Below, piece by piece: positions 46,632-56,835 of a stretch of DNA of 64,000 bases (position 1 is the first letter of the stretch; every line of letters begins with the position of its first letter). A model generated the notes under the pieces. It did not search any database and was not told the origin of the DNA. It saw nothing but the letters and a program-made list of their open reading frames with translations. This DNA comes from Pseudomonas sp. MH9.2. Its GTDB lineage: Bacteria > Pseudomonadota > Gammaproteobacteria > Pseudomonadales > Pseudomonadaceae. Location of the stretch: contig NZ_CP133784.1 in NCBI RefSeq assembly GCF_034353875.1, positions 930,001 through 994,000 on the forward strand, read 5' to 3'. Position numbers and translations under genes: made by a program.

Positions 46632-47537
46632 ATGAGTAACGAACAACCTCAACGACCTCACTCACCCTGGCACGCAGGTGAACGCGCCTTGCAGCACAGC
46701 GTCGGGGTAGCCGAGAAAATGGGTGAACTAGGCAGCAGGATCATCCGTGATCAGATCATCGAGCAGCACCGTGCGTTCTACCCGCAGTTACCTTTCGTCG
46801 TGCTCGGTACGGTCGATCCCGAAGGGGATGTGTGGGCAACCCTTCGCGACGATGAGCCAGGCTTTATGCATGCGGTCGATCCATACCGTCTGCACCTGCA
46901 ATTACCACGCAATACCAGTGACCCGGCGGACAGAGGCATGGATGACGGCCTGGCCATCGGTTTGTTGGGGATTGATTTACTGACCCGTCGACGCAACCGG
47001 CTTAATGGCACCCTCAAACGCAGCGACGATCACAGCTTCGACATTTCCGTCGAGCAGAGTTACGGGAATTGCCCGCGCTATATTCAACAGCGGCAACTCA
47101 GCGTCCGAAGTGACTCACGTCCGGCAACGGTTCAATGGATGGAGCAGCTGGATACCGACGCGCGCGATCTGATCAACAGCGCATATTCTTTTTTTGTCGC
47201 GTCTTACGTCGACGATACCCCGAGCGGGCGACAGGTCGATGTGTCCCACCGCGGAGGGACATCAGGTTTCGTGCGACTGGATGAGGACGGCACGCTGACG
47301 ATTCCGGACTTCGCCGGCAATCTATTCTTCAATACCTTAGGTAACTTTGTCCTCAATCCGAAAGCAGGTCTGGTGTTTGTCGATTTCCCCACAGGCGACC
47401 TGCTGCAAATGACAGGCGATGTGGAGCTTATTCTTCACTCAGGCACCCTCAGCACCTTGGAAGGTGCCGAGCGGTTATGGCGTTTCAGCCCGCAACGTAT
47501 CGTCAGGCGCTCGAATGCACTGGCATTACGTTGTTGA
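46632..47537 (+). CDS. Pyridoxamine 5'-phosphate oxidase-like flavin-binding protein
   Basis: Protein of 301 residues with a split-barrel FMN-binding fold. FYPQLPFVVLGTVDPEGDVW, DDGLAIGLLGIDLLTRRRNR and FAGNLFFNTLGNFVLNPKAG are typical of the large PNPOx-like group often found with a GST and a LysR. In many relatives this region is fused to a ferredoxin reductase module, which is absent here; the frame ends soon after RRSNALAL. GGGAGGTGA precedes the start. The substrate is unknown. Confidence 0.8.
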   Translation: MSNEQPQRPHSPWHAGERALQHSVGVAEKMGELGSRIIRDQIIEQHRAFYPQLPFVVLGTVDPEGDVWATLRDDEPGFMHAVDPYRLHLQLPRNTSDPADRGMDDGLAIGLLGIDLLTRRRNRLNGTLKRSDDHSFDISVEQSYGNCPRYIQQRQLSVRSDSRPATVQWMEQLDTDARDLINSAYSFFVASYVDDTPSGRQVDVSHRGGTSGFVRLDEDGTLTIPDFAGNLFFNTLGNFVLNPKAGLVFVDFPTGDLLQMTGDVELILHSGTLSTLEGAERLWRFSPQRIVRRSNALALRC

Positions 47538-47554
47538 TCAACCAAGCCTGACGG

Positions 47555-47586
47555 CAGCTCCCCTACTCACTGACGGCCGGGAGCTG
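47555..47586. terminator. Hairpin after the flavin-binding protein gene
   Basis: CAGCTCCC pairs with GGGAGCTG, with 16 bases between, 18 bases after the stop and before the convergent YdcH gene. There is no T-run. Confidence 0.35.
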
Positions 47587-47628
47587 GGGTACCCGTGCCG
47601 CCGTGCCCGGAACGACGCGCCCACAGTC

Positions 47629-47871
47629 TTAGTCCGAAGACGTCAGACGCTTGACTATCTTGTCCTTCACATGCAGGCGTTTTTCCTTGAGCTTCCTGAG
47701 CTGTTCATCGGTAACGTTTCCGGCTGACCCGGATTCAGCGTCAACCACTTCAGCGTCTATCGAGTTGTAGGATTCGAGCAGTTGGCTGAGCCTGTCGTCG
47801 GCGTCTCTGCGCCTGGTGATCTCTTCCTTGGTGATATTCAAATCCTTGAGCAAATTATGTTTGACCGGCAT
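47629..47871 (-). CDS. YdcH-family (DUF465) small protein
   Basis: Protein of 80 residues, highly charged and helical. It begins MPVKHNLLKDLNITKEEITR and ends with LRKLKEKRLHVKDKIVKRL, the DUF465/YdcH plan of a short coiled coil. Its function is unknown. AGAGG lies seven bases before the start. Confidence 0.85.
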   Translation of the reverse strand: MPVKHNLLKDLNITKEEITRRRDADDRLSQLLESYNSIDAEVVDAESGSAGNVTDEQLRKLKEKRLHVKDKIVKRLTSSD

Positions 47872-48073
47872 GTTGTCACCTCTGTTAAACCTGCAGTGAT
47901 CGTAAGGTTATGAGGCTGGCTCCTGGAAAAGGTTCGTTATTTCTGCCGGTCCAACCCGCACAGTGGGTGAATCGGGTAACCCGATCACCACGCATGGACG
48001 CCAGCAGATCGGTTCGTGATGGAAGCCTGGGCATGCCGGGGCTCGATATTGTCTGGGGGACATGGACTGGAGA

Positions 48074-49009
48074 TCAATGTTCGCGCAAACGCCGTGCTTC
48101 ATAGGCTTTAAGGTGAGTGTAGGCGAATTCAAGAACCGACAAATCTGCTGTCGACAGCCCTGCCGCGTCACGGCGTGCGACCAGATCACCGAACATATGC
48201 TCGACTTCGATGGCGGCACCACGTTCGATGTCTCGCAGCATGGAAGAGGTCATCTTCGACCCGGGAGTCGTCAACATATTCACAAAGCGCTCATGCGCCT
48301 GCGGGCGCAGCGGGTAACCGGCCTTGGCGGCGATCTCGGCGCACTCATCCAGCAATCTCAATACCAGTGACTCACCACCTGCGGCGAGCACATCACCGAC
48401 CGTAGAGCGCATGGAGCAGGTAACGCCAGCACCGGTGGCGATAAAACACCATTTTTCCCACATCTCCTGAAGGATGCTTGAGCTGAGGTTAGCCTCAAAA
48501 CCCGCGCCGACCAACTCATCCGTCACGCGCTGAATACGTGCGCTCACTTGCCCATCCAGTTCGCCAAATGTTAATTGGTTGGTGTCATTCAGATGCACGA
48601 TGGTGCCCGACGCATCGCGGTCCACAGAGATCAGGCACTGCCCGCCCAATATATTCGTATGACTGAAACGTGCGGCCAGGCGATCTAGATGCGCCATGCC
48701 ATTGAGCAGCGGCAGAATCATCGTTTCAGCCCCCACCGCTGCTGCAAAAGACTCCATCGCCGCGTCGAGATCGTAGGCCTTGCAACTAAGGAGAATCAGG
48801 TCATAGGGAGTATCCAGTGCCTGGCTCAGCACATAGGGCGGATCAGGATAATCGACGTTGCCCAACGGGCTTCGCACGATCAGCCCGTCACGTTCAAGCT
48901 CTTCGGCGCGACGAGGCCTGACCAGAAACGTCACGTCCCGCGTCGCCTCCAGCAGTCGTCCACCAAAATAACCGCCGATCGCACCGGCTCCAACGATCAA
49001 AATGCGCAT
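48074..49009 (-). CDS. Ketopantoate reductase-family oxidoreductase
   Basis: NADP-dependent reductase of 311 residues in the ApbA/PanE family. The nucleotide motif is VGAGAIGGYFGGRLLEA at the start. MILPLLNGMAHLDRLAARF and EMWEKWCFIATGAGVTCSMR carry the catalytic lysine and asparagine region. True PanE makes pantoate for coenzyme A, but several paralogues of unknown substrate exist in Pseudomonas, and no pan genes are adjacent here. I therefore leave the symbol blank. Confidence 0.85.
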   Translation of the reverse strand: MRILIVGAGAIGGYFGGRLLEATRDVTFLVRPRRAEELERDGLIVRSPLGNVDYPDPPYVLSQALDTPYDLILLSCKAYDLDAAMESFAAAVGAETMILPLLNGMAHLDRLAARFSHTNILGGQCLISVDRDASGTIVHLNDTNQLTFGELDGQVSARIQRVTDELVGAGFEANLSSSILQEMWEKWCFIATGAGVTCSMRSTVGDVLAAGGESLVLRLLDECAEIAAKAGYPLRPQAHERFVNMLTTPGSKMTSSMLRDIERGAAIEVEHMFGDLVARRDAAGLSTADLSVLEFAYTHLKAYEARRLREH

Positions 49010-49133
49010 GGCTGTCCAACCTCTGCCGAGCCGTTGAGAGGGTCTGCATGAAAGATAAGAATAGATGATAAAAAGCGCTCTTCAACAACAGATATCCCCC
49101 TCATCAGTTGTCCCCAGGCACTAAATCGCAGGC

Positions 49134-49166
49134 AAAAAAAACCCGAGTAGCCAAAGACCACTCGGG
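49134..49166 (-). terminator. Intrinsic terminator after the flavoprotein gene
   Basis: On the minus strand CCCGAGT pairs with ACTCGGG around an 11-base loop, and eight T's follow (A-run at 49134-49141 on the + strand). It lies 32 bases after the flavoprotein stop. Confidence 0.85.
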
Positions 49167-49197
49167 ACGAGAGAGTTAGCTCAACGCTGAATACATC

Positions 49198-50628
49198 TTA
49201 TATTTTGAAGGGTGTGAGGTCTGGCCAGAAAAGTGGCAAGCCACTGTCTAAACGCTCGCTCAAGCTACGGCTGGGGACTCCCCGTTCAGCCAATGCTGCG
49301 GCTCCCAATCGTGCTGATATAGCGTCGATGACAGCGCGGCTGGCGTCGTTATGAAACTGCCAGACGCCGTAGATTCTCCCATCGAAGGACGGCTCGCTGC
49401 CCAGGCGCGGGTCAATCCCAAGCCCCGAGCCCAGACCGAACAGATACAAACCGTGTAAGCGCCGCCCCGCCAGATCCAAAGGACAGCCTGAAGGGTCGGA
49501 ATCAAGACCGCCCTTCACCTCGCGCAGGGTGATCGGCGTGCCATCGGCGTATTTGAGTTCAGGTATCCGAGGTTGATAACCCGTGCATTGCACCACCACA
49601 TTCGATTCAGCCAACGCTTGGCTCGCACGTTCATACTGCCGGGCGGGGCCATTTCGAGTTTGCAGGAGATGGACCCGGACCCCGTCCGCACCTATTCGGC
49701 CGCGCTCAAGAATGTCCCGGCCCACGTCTAAAGCGCGATAACGCAAGCCGCCTGACCGGTTGACCCGGCCTGATACCGGGCAAATATCATTGACCGGATC
49801 AAACTCGTAGCCGTTCGCCAATGCCTGATCGGCACTTTCATAGAACAAACGGATTTGCGAGCGATGCACCAAAGTCAGCTCTTCCAGACCAACGCTTTGC
49901 AGTGCGCTGGCGAGGTTTTCCAGCACGGAAAAAGCACTATGAGAACCACCGACCACTGTGAATCGCCCCCCTGCGGCGAGGGTCGGCGCAAAATGTTCGC
50001 GCAACTCTGAGGCACTCATACGCAGCACTGTATCGGCACTTTGAATACTGGTCGACGGAGGCAGCGATAACCCCTGATCTGCCAGTGCGTTTAGCAGATG
50101 CTGCGGATCTTGACGGCCACCAAGGTTGAGTACCAGCGTACGGCACAGAATCGCCTGAGCACGCCCCTCGTGTTCGACCCAGACCTGAAACGCATCATCG
50201 TCGCTAACCACTTCCGTGATCGTGGTGCTGCTCCACACCTGAACGTCATAACGTTGAACGATAAAATCCAGCACCAGTTTCGACGCTTCTGCCAGCAGTT
50301 CCCCTACGTCTGATAGCCGTGGTGCGACAAAAGCCTGATCGCGGATGCGCCAATACGCCGCGCTGTGCTCCAACGGTTCAAACACTTCGCGCAATGCCGG
50401 ATCACGCAGGCAATCGAGAAATACATCGCCCACAGAGTTGGCCGTAATCTGGTATTCACCCAATCTACCAGTCCCCGGATGAGGACTGGCGTCGACGATA
50501 ATCAATCCGTCGCGCGTTAAATCAGGCAAGGCTCCGCTTTTCAAGGCATTGAATATCAGCCCCATGCCAGCAGGGCCAGCCCCTCCTACCAAACAACCGC
50601 AGACTACTTCCAGTTGATCTCCATACAT
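49198..50628 (-). CDS. FAD/NAD(P)-binding monooxygenase-like flavoprotein
   Basis: Protein of 476 residues. A dinucleotide motif GGAGPAGMG is near the start (15-23), and a second nucleotide site GGRFTVVGGSHSAFSV is in the middle, followed by VVQCTGYQPRIPELKYADGT. This plan resembles N-hydroxylating and related flavoprotein monooxygenases (lysine/ornithine hydroxylase superfamily), but I cannot name a substrate. It stands alone between an intrinsic terminator and an 836-base gap, with no siderophore or transporter gene beside it. Confidence 0.75.
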   Translation of the reverse strand: MYGDQLEVVCGCLVGGAGPAGMGLIFNALKSGALPDLTRDGLIIVDASPHPGTGRLGEYQITANSVGDVFLDCLRDPALREVFEPLEHSAAYWRIRDQAFVAPRLSDVGELLAEASKLVLDFIVQRYDVQVWSSTTITEVVSDDDAFQVWVEHEGRAQAILCRTLVLNLGGRQDPQHLLNALADQGLSLPPSTSIQSADTVLRMSASELREHFAPTLAAGGRFTVVGGSHSAFSVLENLASALQSVGLEELTLVHRSQIRLFYESADQALANGYEFDPVNDICPVSGRVNRSGGLRYRALDVGRDILERGRIGADGVRVHLLQTRNGPARQYERASQALAESNVVVQCTGYQPRIPELKYADGTPITLREVKGGLDSDPSGCPLDLAGRRLHGLYLFGLGSGLGIDPRLGSEPSFDGRIYGVWQFHNDASRAVIDAISARLGAAALAERGVPSRSLSERLDSGLPLFWPDLTPFKI

Positions 50629-51464
50629 GATAATTGACTCCGTGTTTAAATTCAGGTCGTCTTTCTGTGGTCAGAGTGACGTGTCAAGTCCGTCCTAAAA
50701 AAGCAGGGATAACCGTTAGCGTCGTGTTTGAATAGAAGAGGATGAAAAGTGGGGAATAACTAACGAGGGGAAAACAAGAAGGCGTTAGCGCAAGCCTCAT
50801 TGGTGGGCTTGGTACGATGCTTCTTCCTCTGCGTTGCGCGGGAACATGCAACGTCATTCGGTAACTGCTCCTCGATAACTTATTTATCTTTATCGCAGGC
50901 AACGCTACCGCTGGGGCCAAATCTGGATGCCCTATTAATAGGCATTGTGTGGAGCGTTCCAAAAAAACATCCACACAGCGGTTCAACGATTCGCCCTGGA
51001 ACAGCCTTGGCTTAAGTACTTAACTTAGGCGCCAAAACCTCGACCAATAATTTCAAAATTTCAGGAAAGTGTCAAATTACAGACTCATTACAAAAAACGT
51101 TACACTTACTCATTAACTGCATGATAGATATGGTTATTTTTTTTTGACGTTAAAAAGCCATCATTCACATGCAAAAAGTTTATTTTAAATAATCGATTTG
51201 GCGCGAGGATTTCTGGGCATGAGTGGCAGCCAGACAAGGAGCGGGCATAAAAATGGAGGAGGGAGAAAACCCAAAAAAGGTCTAACGAAAGGCGATTGAC
51301 AACAACGTGGATTGACCGCCTGCAAGGCCCAGTCTAGACGGCAAGTTGACATAAATAGCCGGATGAAAATGACTGAGCCCCTGTAGCCGGGGAGTGCCAC
51401 CCGCACGTTTAGCGAGCGTGACACATCACTAGAACCCGTAGTCCCCTGGGCCCAAGGGCGAGCC
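50629..51464. other. Long gene-poor, A+T-richer gap
   Basis: Some 836 bases hold no frame I would call a gene on either strand. Bases 50860-51200 are clearly A+T-rich with T-runs (51135-51144). Bases 51320-51470 are G+C-rich with several short stems, for example CAAGCC/GGCTTG at 50791-50811. An unannotated small RNA or a long 5' region is possible, but nothing specific was recognised. Confidence 0.5.
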
Positions 51465-51734
51465 TCACCCGGCGTAGCGGGCCTGTGTATGCAGCTGACC
51501 ATGGTTAGCCAGGTCATAACGCAGCTCAGCCACCAATTCGCATATATCCCGACTGTTATTAAGCCGGTCCAAAGAAATGCCCGTGACGATCAAATCGACC
51601 CGGTCGGATTGAGGGTCGGAAATTTGAACGGTCAATGAGAAATCAGGCGCCACCGTGCACTTGCAGCGCAACGGCAAAAAGGCACGTTCGATAATACCTC
51701 GTAGTTCCAACGTGGAAAGCCTGTACGCAATCAT
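51465..51734 (-). CDS. DUF1652-family protein
   Basis: Protein of 89 residues: MIAYRLSTLELRGIIERAFL then LPLRCKCTVAPDFSLTVQI, with DLIVTGISLDRLNNSR near the end. This fits DUF1652, a family I know only from Pseudomonas, of unknown function. GGAG lies eight bases before the ATG at 51734; a longer frame upstream lacks support. It is flanked by gene-poor DNA on both sides. Confidence 0.85.
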   Translation of the reverse strand: MIAYRLSTLELRGIIERAFLPLRCKCTVAPDFSLTVQISDPQSDRVDLIVTGISLDRLNNSRDICELVAELRYDLANHGQLHTQARYAG

Positions 51735-52077
51735 GTGCAGTCTCCTCGCAGCAGGCCGGGTCAAGATCCAGACACTGGCTACATCTATTTATTAGGGTAC
51801 AAGGATTTCGTCCATGGTCGTCAAATAAACGGCGTCTATTACTTGAACGTCCTTAACTCTATACCCGCCCCCTGTGCGGGGCAATGCCATGTTAACGAGG
51901 GTGTACACAATCAATTGGAACGGCCTGATTTATAAAATGCATAGAAGAAACGTTTCATCTTTTACGGATGATAACAATACCGGCGGAACACACCCGTTTG
52001 ACCACATTTACCTCATAAAAAATAAAAAAAACCGTTACGTCTCAGACCACCTTCCGTCGGCTGACTTCACGCAAGCG
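51735..52077. other. Intergenic region between DUF1652 gene and GNAT gene
   Basis: 343 bases without a credible gene. It contains a small GC-rich stem (GCCCC..CGGGGC at about 51868-51883) and an A+T-rich stretch at 51920-52030. Two short plus-strand frames here have no ribosome sites. Confidence 0.5.
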
Positions 52078-52560
52078 TCATGACTCGCTTCTTGCGAGTC
52101 GCAGATGAATCAGCGCAACCCTGGCGCCGTGTTTGTCTTGACGCTCGTCCACGGCATACGGCTGAAAGCCGAGCTTGGGGTAGAACAACAGACCCGGGAC
52201 GTTGCGGTTGAAACACGATGCAGTCACCTCCCGGGCCTCGTGCTTATCGAAAGCGATATCAATCATGTAGCTGATCAGATAACGCCCCACACCTCGCGAG
52301 CGAGCATGGGGGGAAATGATGACATTACCCAGCGAACAACGGCCCCGAAACTCCCAACGAGAGAAGTTTGCGAAACCGACTACTGTGCCATCCATTTCAA
52401 TCACGGTGGAGTCGGAGCAGTGGGTGATAGCCTCTTTTAGCTGATGCGGAGTCAGCGGATAAGTGGCCTTGGGAAACATATAAAACAGCTCGTCGGCGCT
52501 CTGTGGAAATTCACAGATAACCGGGATGTCTTTTTCTTCCAGGGGGCGATGAAGAAACAT
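52078..52560 (-). CDS. GNAT N-acetyltransferase
   Basis: Acetyltransferase of 160 residues. The acetyl-CoA loop is in LGNVIISPHARSRGVGRYLI, with MDGTVVGFANFSRWEFRGRC before it and NVPGLLFYPKLGFQPYAVDE after it. The substrate is unknown; the form resembles amino-acid or small-molecule acetylases of the RimI-like fold. It is separated from the TRAP genes by a terminator. Confidence 0.85.
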   Translation of the reverse strand: MFLHRPLEEKDIPVICEFPQSADELFYMFPKATYPLTPHQLKEAITHCSDSTVIEMDGTVVGFANFSRWEFRGRCSLGNVIISPHARSRGVGRYLISYMIDIAFDKHEAREVTASCFNRNVPGLLFYPKLGFQPYAVDERQDKHGARVALIHLRLARSES

Positions 52561-52643
52561 AGCTGGATAACCTCTCGAAGCATCAGGAGCACACGCATAG
52601 TAAGGACACTATATGCGAAGGATAGAGCAACTACATCCTTGCT

Positions 52644-52676
52644 AAAAAAACCCCTGAGAACCTAAGTTCACAGGGG
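52644..52676 (-). terminator. Intrinsic terminator after dctM
   Basis: On the minus strand CCCCTG and CAGGGG, extended by GAAC/GTTC, form a strong stem followed by seven T's. It lies 28 bases after the dctM stop and ends the transporter unit. Confidence 0.88.
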
Positions 52677-52703
52677 TCAAGGCACTGCGCTCTCAGTAAC
52701 GGG

Positions 52704-53987
52704 TCAAGGCATCCCCAGCCAATTGGGCAGGGCCATCGAGATGAAGGGGACGTAGGTCACCAAGATCAGGAACGCCAGAAGGATCATCAGCCACGGCATG
52801 GCGGCCCGGATTGTCTGGCCGAGGGTCAGCCCGGTTACCGCCGAGGTGACGAACAGGTTCAGTCCCACCGGTGGGTGCACCAGACCGATCTCCATGTTCA
52901 CCACCATGACGATGCCCAGATGGATCGGGTCGATGCCCAGCTTCATGGCAATCGGGAAGAAAATCGGTGCCAGGATCAACACGATGGCCGACGGCTCCAT
53001 GAAGCTGCCGGCCACCAGCAATACGATATTGACCATGATCAGAAAACCAATGGGCGTCAGGCCTTCGGAAATCACCCATGTCGTGATTTGCTGCGGAATC
53101 TGTTCGGTGGTCAGGACGTGGGCGAAGAGCATGGCGTTAGCGATGATGAACATCAGCATGATCGACAGCCGTCCGGACTCCATCAACACTTTCGGGCAGT
53201 CACGGAACCGCATGTCCTTGTAGACGAACAACGCAACGAAGGCCGAATAGACTGCTGCCACCGCCGCTGCTTCCGTCGGGGTGAACATGCCGCTATAGAT
53301 ACCGCCGAGGATGATCACAAGCAGCAGCAAGCCCCAGAATGCACGCCGTGCGGTGTGCAACCACTGACGAAAGCTGACCCGTGGCTGTGCCGGTAACTTC
53401 TTGACCCTGGCGACGATGTAGATCACCACCATCAAGATCACACCGAGCAAAATCCCGGGGACAATGCCGGCGATGAACAACTTGCCCACCGAGGTTTCAG
53501 TCGCGGCGGCGTACACCACCATGACGATGGACGGCGGGATCAGGATGCCTAGCGTCCCCGCGTTACAGATGATGCCTGCGCCGAACTCTTTTGGATAACC
53601 GGAGCGCACCATGCCTGCCACCGCGATGGAGCCAACGGCAGCCACCGTCGCCGGAGAGGAGCCAGACAATGCCGCGAACAACATGCAGGCCAGCACAGCG
53701 GCAATCGCCAATCCTCCACGAATGTGCCCGACGCAAGCGTTGGCAAAGTCGATCAGGCGTTGCGCAACGCCGCCGGTGGTCATGAACGCGCCCGATAACA
53801 GGAAGAATGGGATCGCCAGAAAGGTGTAGCTGTCAGACGTTTCAAACAGCTTGATCGCCAGCGAACTCAACGAGTCCTGACTGAACAAGAGGATGGAAAC
53901 CGCCCCGGACAGACCCAGCGAAATCGCGATCGGCACGCCCAGGAACATAAAAACGAACAGCAGCAGGAACAGACAAAGAACCGTCAT
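52704..53987 (-). CDS. dctM: TRAP transporter large permease (DctM)
   Basis: Inner-membrane subunit of 427 residues with about 12 hydrophobic segments (FLLLFVFMFLGVPIAISLGL; GIICNAGTLGILIPPSIVMV; VNMEIGLVHPPVGLNLFVTS). It forms the ion-coupled channel of a tripartite carboxylate transporter. It shares one base with dctQ (TGATG). By synteny with the P. aeruginosa itaconate locus (PA0886-like), the substrate is probably itaconate or a related dicarboxylate. Confidence 0.93.
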   Translation of the reverse strand: MTVLCLFLLLFVFMFLGVPIAISLGLSGAVSILLFSQDSLSSLAIKLFETSDSYTFLAIPFFLLSGAFMTTGGVAQRLIDFANACVGHIRGGLAIAAVLACMLFAALSGSSPATVAAVGSIAVAGMVRSGYPKEFGAGIICNAGTLGILIPPSIVMVVYAAATETSVGKLFIAGIVPGILLGVILMVVIYIVARVKKLPAQPRVSFRQWLHTARRAFWGLLLLVIILGGIYSGMFTPTEAAAVAAVYSAFVALFVYKDMRFRDCPKVLMESGRLSIMLMFIIANAMLFAHVLTTEQIPQQITTWVISEGLTPIGFLIMVNIVLLVAGSFMEPSAIVLILAPIFFPIAMKLGIDPIHLGIVMVVNMEIGLVHPPVGLNLFVTSAVTGLTLGQTIRAAMPWLMILLAFLILVTYVPFISMALPNWLGMP

Positions 53988-54619
53988 CAGTGGTGCTCCT
54001 CGCTCGAACTGGCGAGTTTGCTCGCTTCGGCCGCCTCATCTGCCAGCCCGAGACCGAGTTGACGATGGGTGAAGATGCGCCAGAAAATTTCCACGTACCG
54101 GATGAATACCAGGCCGAAACCAAGGGGCACGATCGCGGCGATGTACGAGACCTTAATGCCGAACTGATCGAGGTCCTCAGCACCGATATTGGCGATGAAC
54201 ACGGCCGACACCCATTTGTAGCTGGCCACCACGAACAATCCGGCGTAAGCCAGGCAACACACGCACGCGAGCATTCCCAGCAGGCGTTGCATGCGCCGTG
54301 GCGTCAGCCTGACCAATGCGTCCACACCCAGGTGCCCGGCGGTACGCACTCCGTAGGACATGCCAAAGAAAATCAACCAGCCGAACAGCGCCTTGGTCAG
54401 CGCCACACTCCAAGTCATTTCCTGGGCAATCCCCATTAAGTGGTCACCGATACTCGAGAAAAAAGCGCTGCTCACCACCCACTTGTCGCTCAGGGTGTAA
54501 AAGAACGTATAGATGTTGTTGAACATCACGTAGACGAATGTAACCAGGGTCATGGCGGCCAGCAGGAAGGCAATAACGGCTTCCTCCAGATGCTCCCAAA
54601 GTCGCGTCAGCGATTGCAT
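53987..54619 (-). CDS. dctQ: TRAP transporter small permease (DctQ)
   Basis: Four-helix membrane protein of 210 residues (EAVIAFLLAAMTLVTFVYVM; ALFGWLIFFGMSYGVRTAGH; MLACVCCLAYAGLFVVASYK; YIAAIVPLGFGLVFIRYVEI). It joins the large permease and binding protein. It lies between dctP and dctM, 90 bases after dctP. Confidence 0.92.
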   Translation of the reverse strand: MQSLTRLWEHLEEAVIAFLLAAMTLVTFVYVMFNNIYTFFYTLSDKWVVSSAFFSSIGDHLMGIAQEMTWSVALTKALFGWLIFFGMSYGVRTAGHLGVDALVRLTPRRMQRLLGMLACVCCLAYAGLFVVASYKWVSAVFIANIGAEDLDQFGIKVSYIAAIVPLGFGLVFIRYVEIFWRIFTHRQLGLGLADEAAEASKLASSSEEHH

Positions 54620-54709
54620 AGAAGTTCTCCGAACGTAGAGAGAGCAGCCGCTCAGATCAGAACGGCCGCGCAGACATTGCTGTCTGTACCGATCAGTTGT
54701 CGGTAAACA

Positions 54710-55909
<1,200 letters not shown>

Positions 55910-55957
55910 TTATCGTACAACGAGGTTACGACTAAAGTCGTAGACAGCTCTTACCCT

Positions 55958-56776
55958 CTAGATAAGCGTCAGGGCCAATAATCGTTGAGCGCGCAGCAAG
56001 ACCGGCGCGTCGACCATTTGCCCGTCGACTTGAAATACGCCTGCGCCATCAGCACCCGCGTCCAGCACGCGTTGCGCCCAAGCCAGGTCTTCAGCACACG
56101 GGGCCAAAGCCTGGTGAATCACCGAAATCTGTTTCGGGTGAATGCACAAGGCGCCCGCAAAACCCATCTCATAAGCATGACGAACGGACTGGTGCAGCCC
56201 CTCTGGGTCGTCGATGGCCGGGTGCACGCCATCAAGGGGAGGCAACAACCCCGCGCCACGCGAATGCAGCAACAACAAGACGCGCGCCTGATCGAGTACA
56301 CATTGTGCAGCCCGAGTGCCGTTGCTCAAATTCAGGTCCAGCGCCAGGTCCAGGCTGCCAAACGACAAGCGCTGAACGCCTTTGGCACAAGCAATCTCGG
56401 CCAGCGCCAACAGGCCACGAGCGCTCTCGATGATCGGCCAGATCAGCTTGCCGGTGGCCGCCACTGCAGCTACCTGGGCAGAACTCTCGACCTTGGGCAG
56501 CAACACCCCGATAACCCCTGAATGGCGTTGGCAGAACGCCAGATCAGCGAGGTGTTCGGCGTGCTCCGGGGCATTGACCCGAACCCAGACCGAGGCCTGC
56601 GGAGTGCTTTGCAGAAAAGCCGCCAGGTTATCCCGAGCCTGGCGCTTGAGCGATTCTTCCACTGCATCTTCGAAATCGACAATCACCGCATCGGCACCCG
56701 CAGCCAGCGCCTTGGCGAATCGCTCGGGTCGGCTACCGGGCACAAACAGTGCAGAGCGGACAATGGAACCGGACAT
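55958..56776 (-). CDS. ccl: Citramalyl-CoA lyase (CitE/HpcH family)
   Basis: Lyase of 272 residues: SALFVPGSRPERFAKALAAG, GADAVIVDFEDAVEESLKRQ and GALCIHPKQISVIHQAL give the Mg site and CoA-ester lyase signature. In this gene order it should split (S)-citramalyl-CoA to acetyl-CoA and pyruvate, the last step of itaconate breakdown (PA0883-like). ATG 56776 has GAGGA seven bases upstream. It lies downstream of ict by 59 bases. Confidence 0.88.
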   Translation of the reverse strand: MSGSIVRSALFVPGSRPERFAKALAAGADAVIVDFEDAVEESLKRQARDNLAAFLQSTPQASVWVRVNAPEHAEHLADLAFCQRHSGVIGVLLPKVESSAQVAAVAATGKLIWPIIESARGLLALAEIACAKGVQRLSFGSLDLALDLNLSNGTRAAQCVLDQARVLLLLHSRGAGLLPPLDGVHPAIDDPEGLHQSVRHAYEMGFAGALCIHPKQISVIHQALAPCAEDLAWAQRVLDAGADGAGVFQVDGQMVDAPVLLRAQRLLALTLI

Positions 56777-56835
56777 GGCTATTTCCTCTTTCTTGGGGAG
56801 GCCCAATTAATCTGTGGGAGCACGGTGTGGAGGTC

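Noticed and set aside
51201..51264. Cluster of five GGA motifs that could mark an Rsm-type small RNA
   Set aside because: No clear stem-loops presenting GGA, no intrinsic terminator and no GacA upstream palindrome were found, so the evidence is too thin.
51185..51517. 110-codon minus-strand frame in the gene-poor gap
   Set aside because: Proline- and cysteine-scattered text without ribosome site; it overlaps the end of the DUF1652 gene in another frame.
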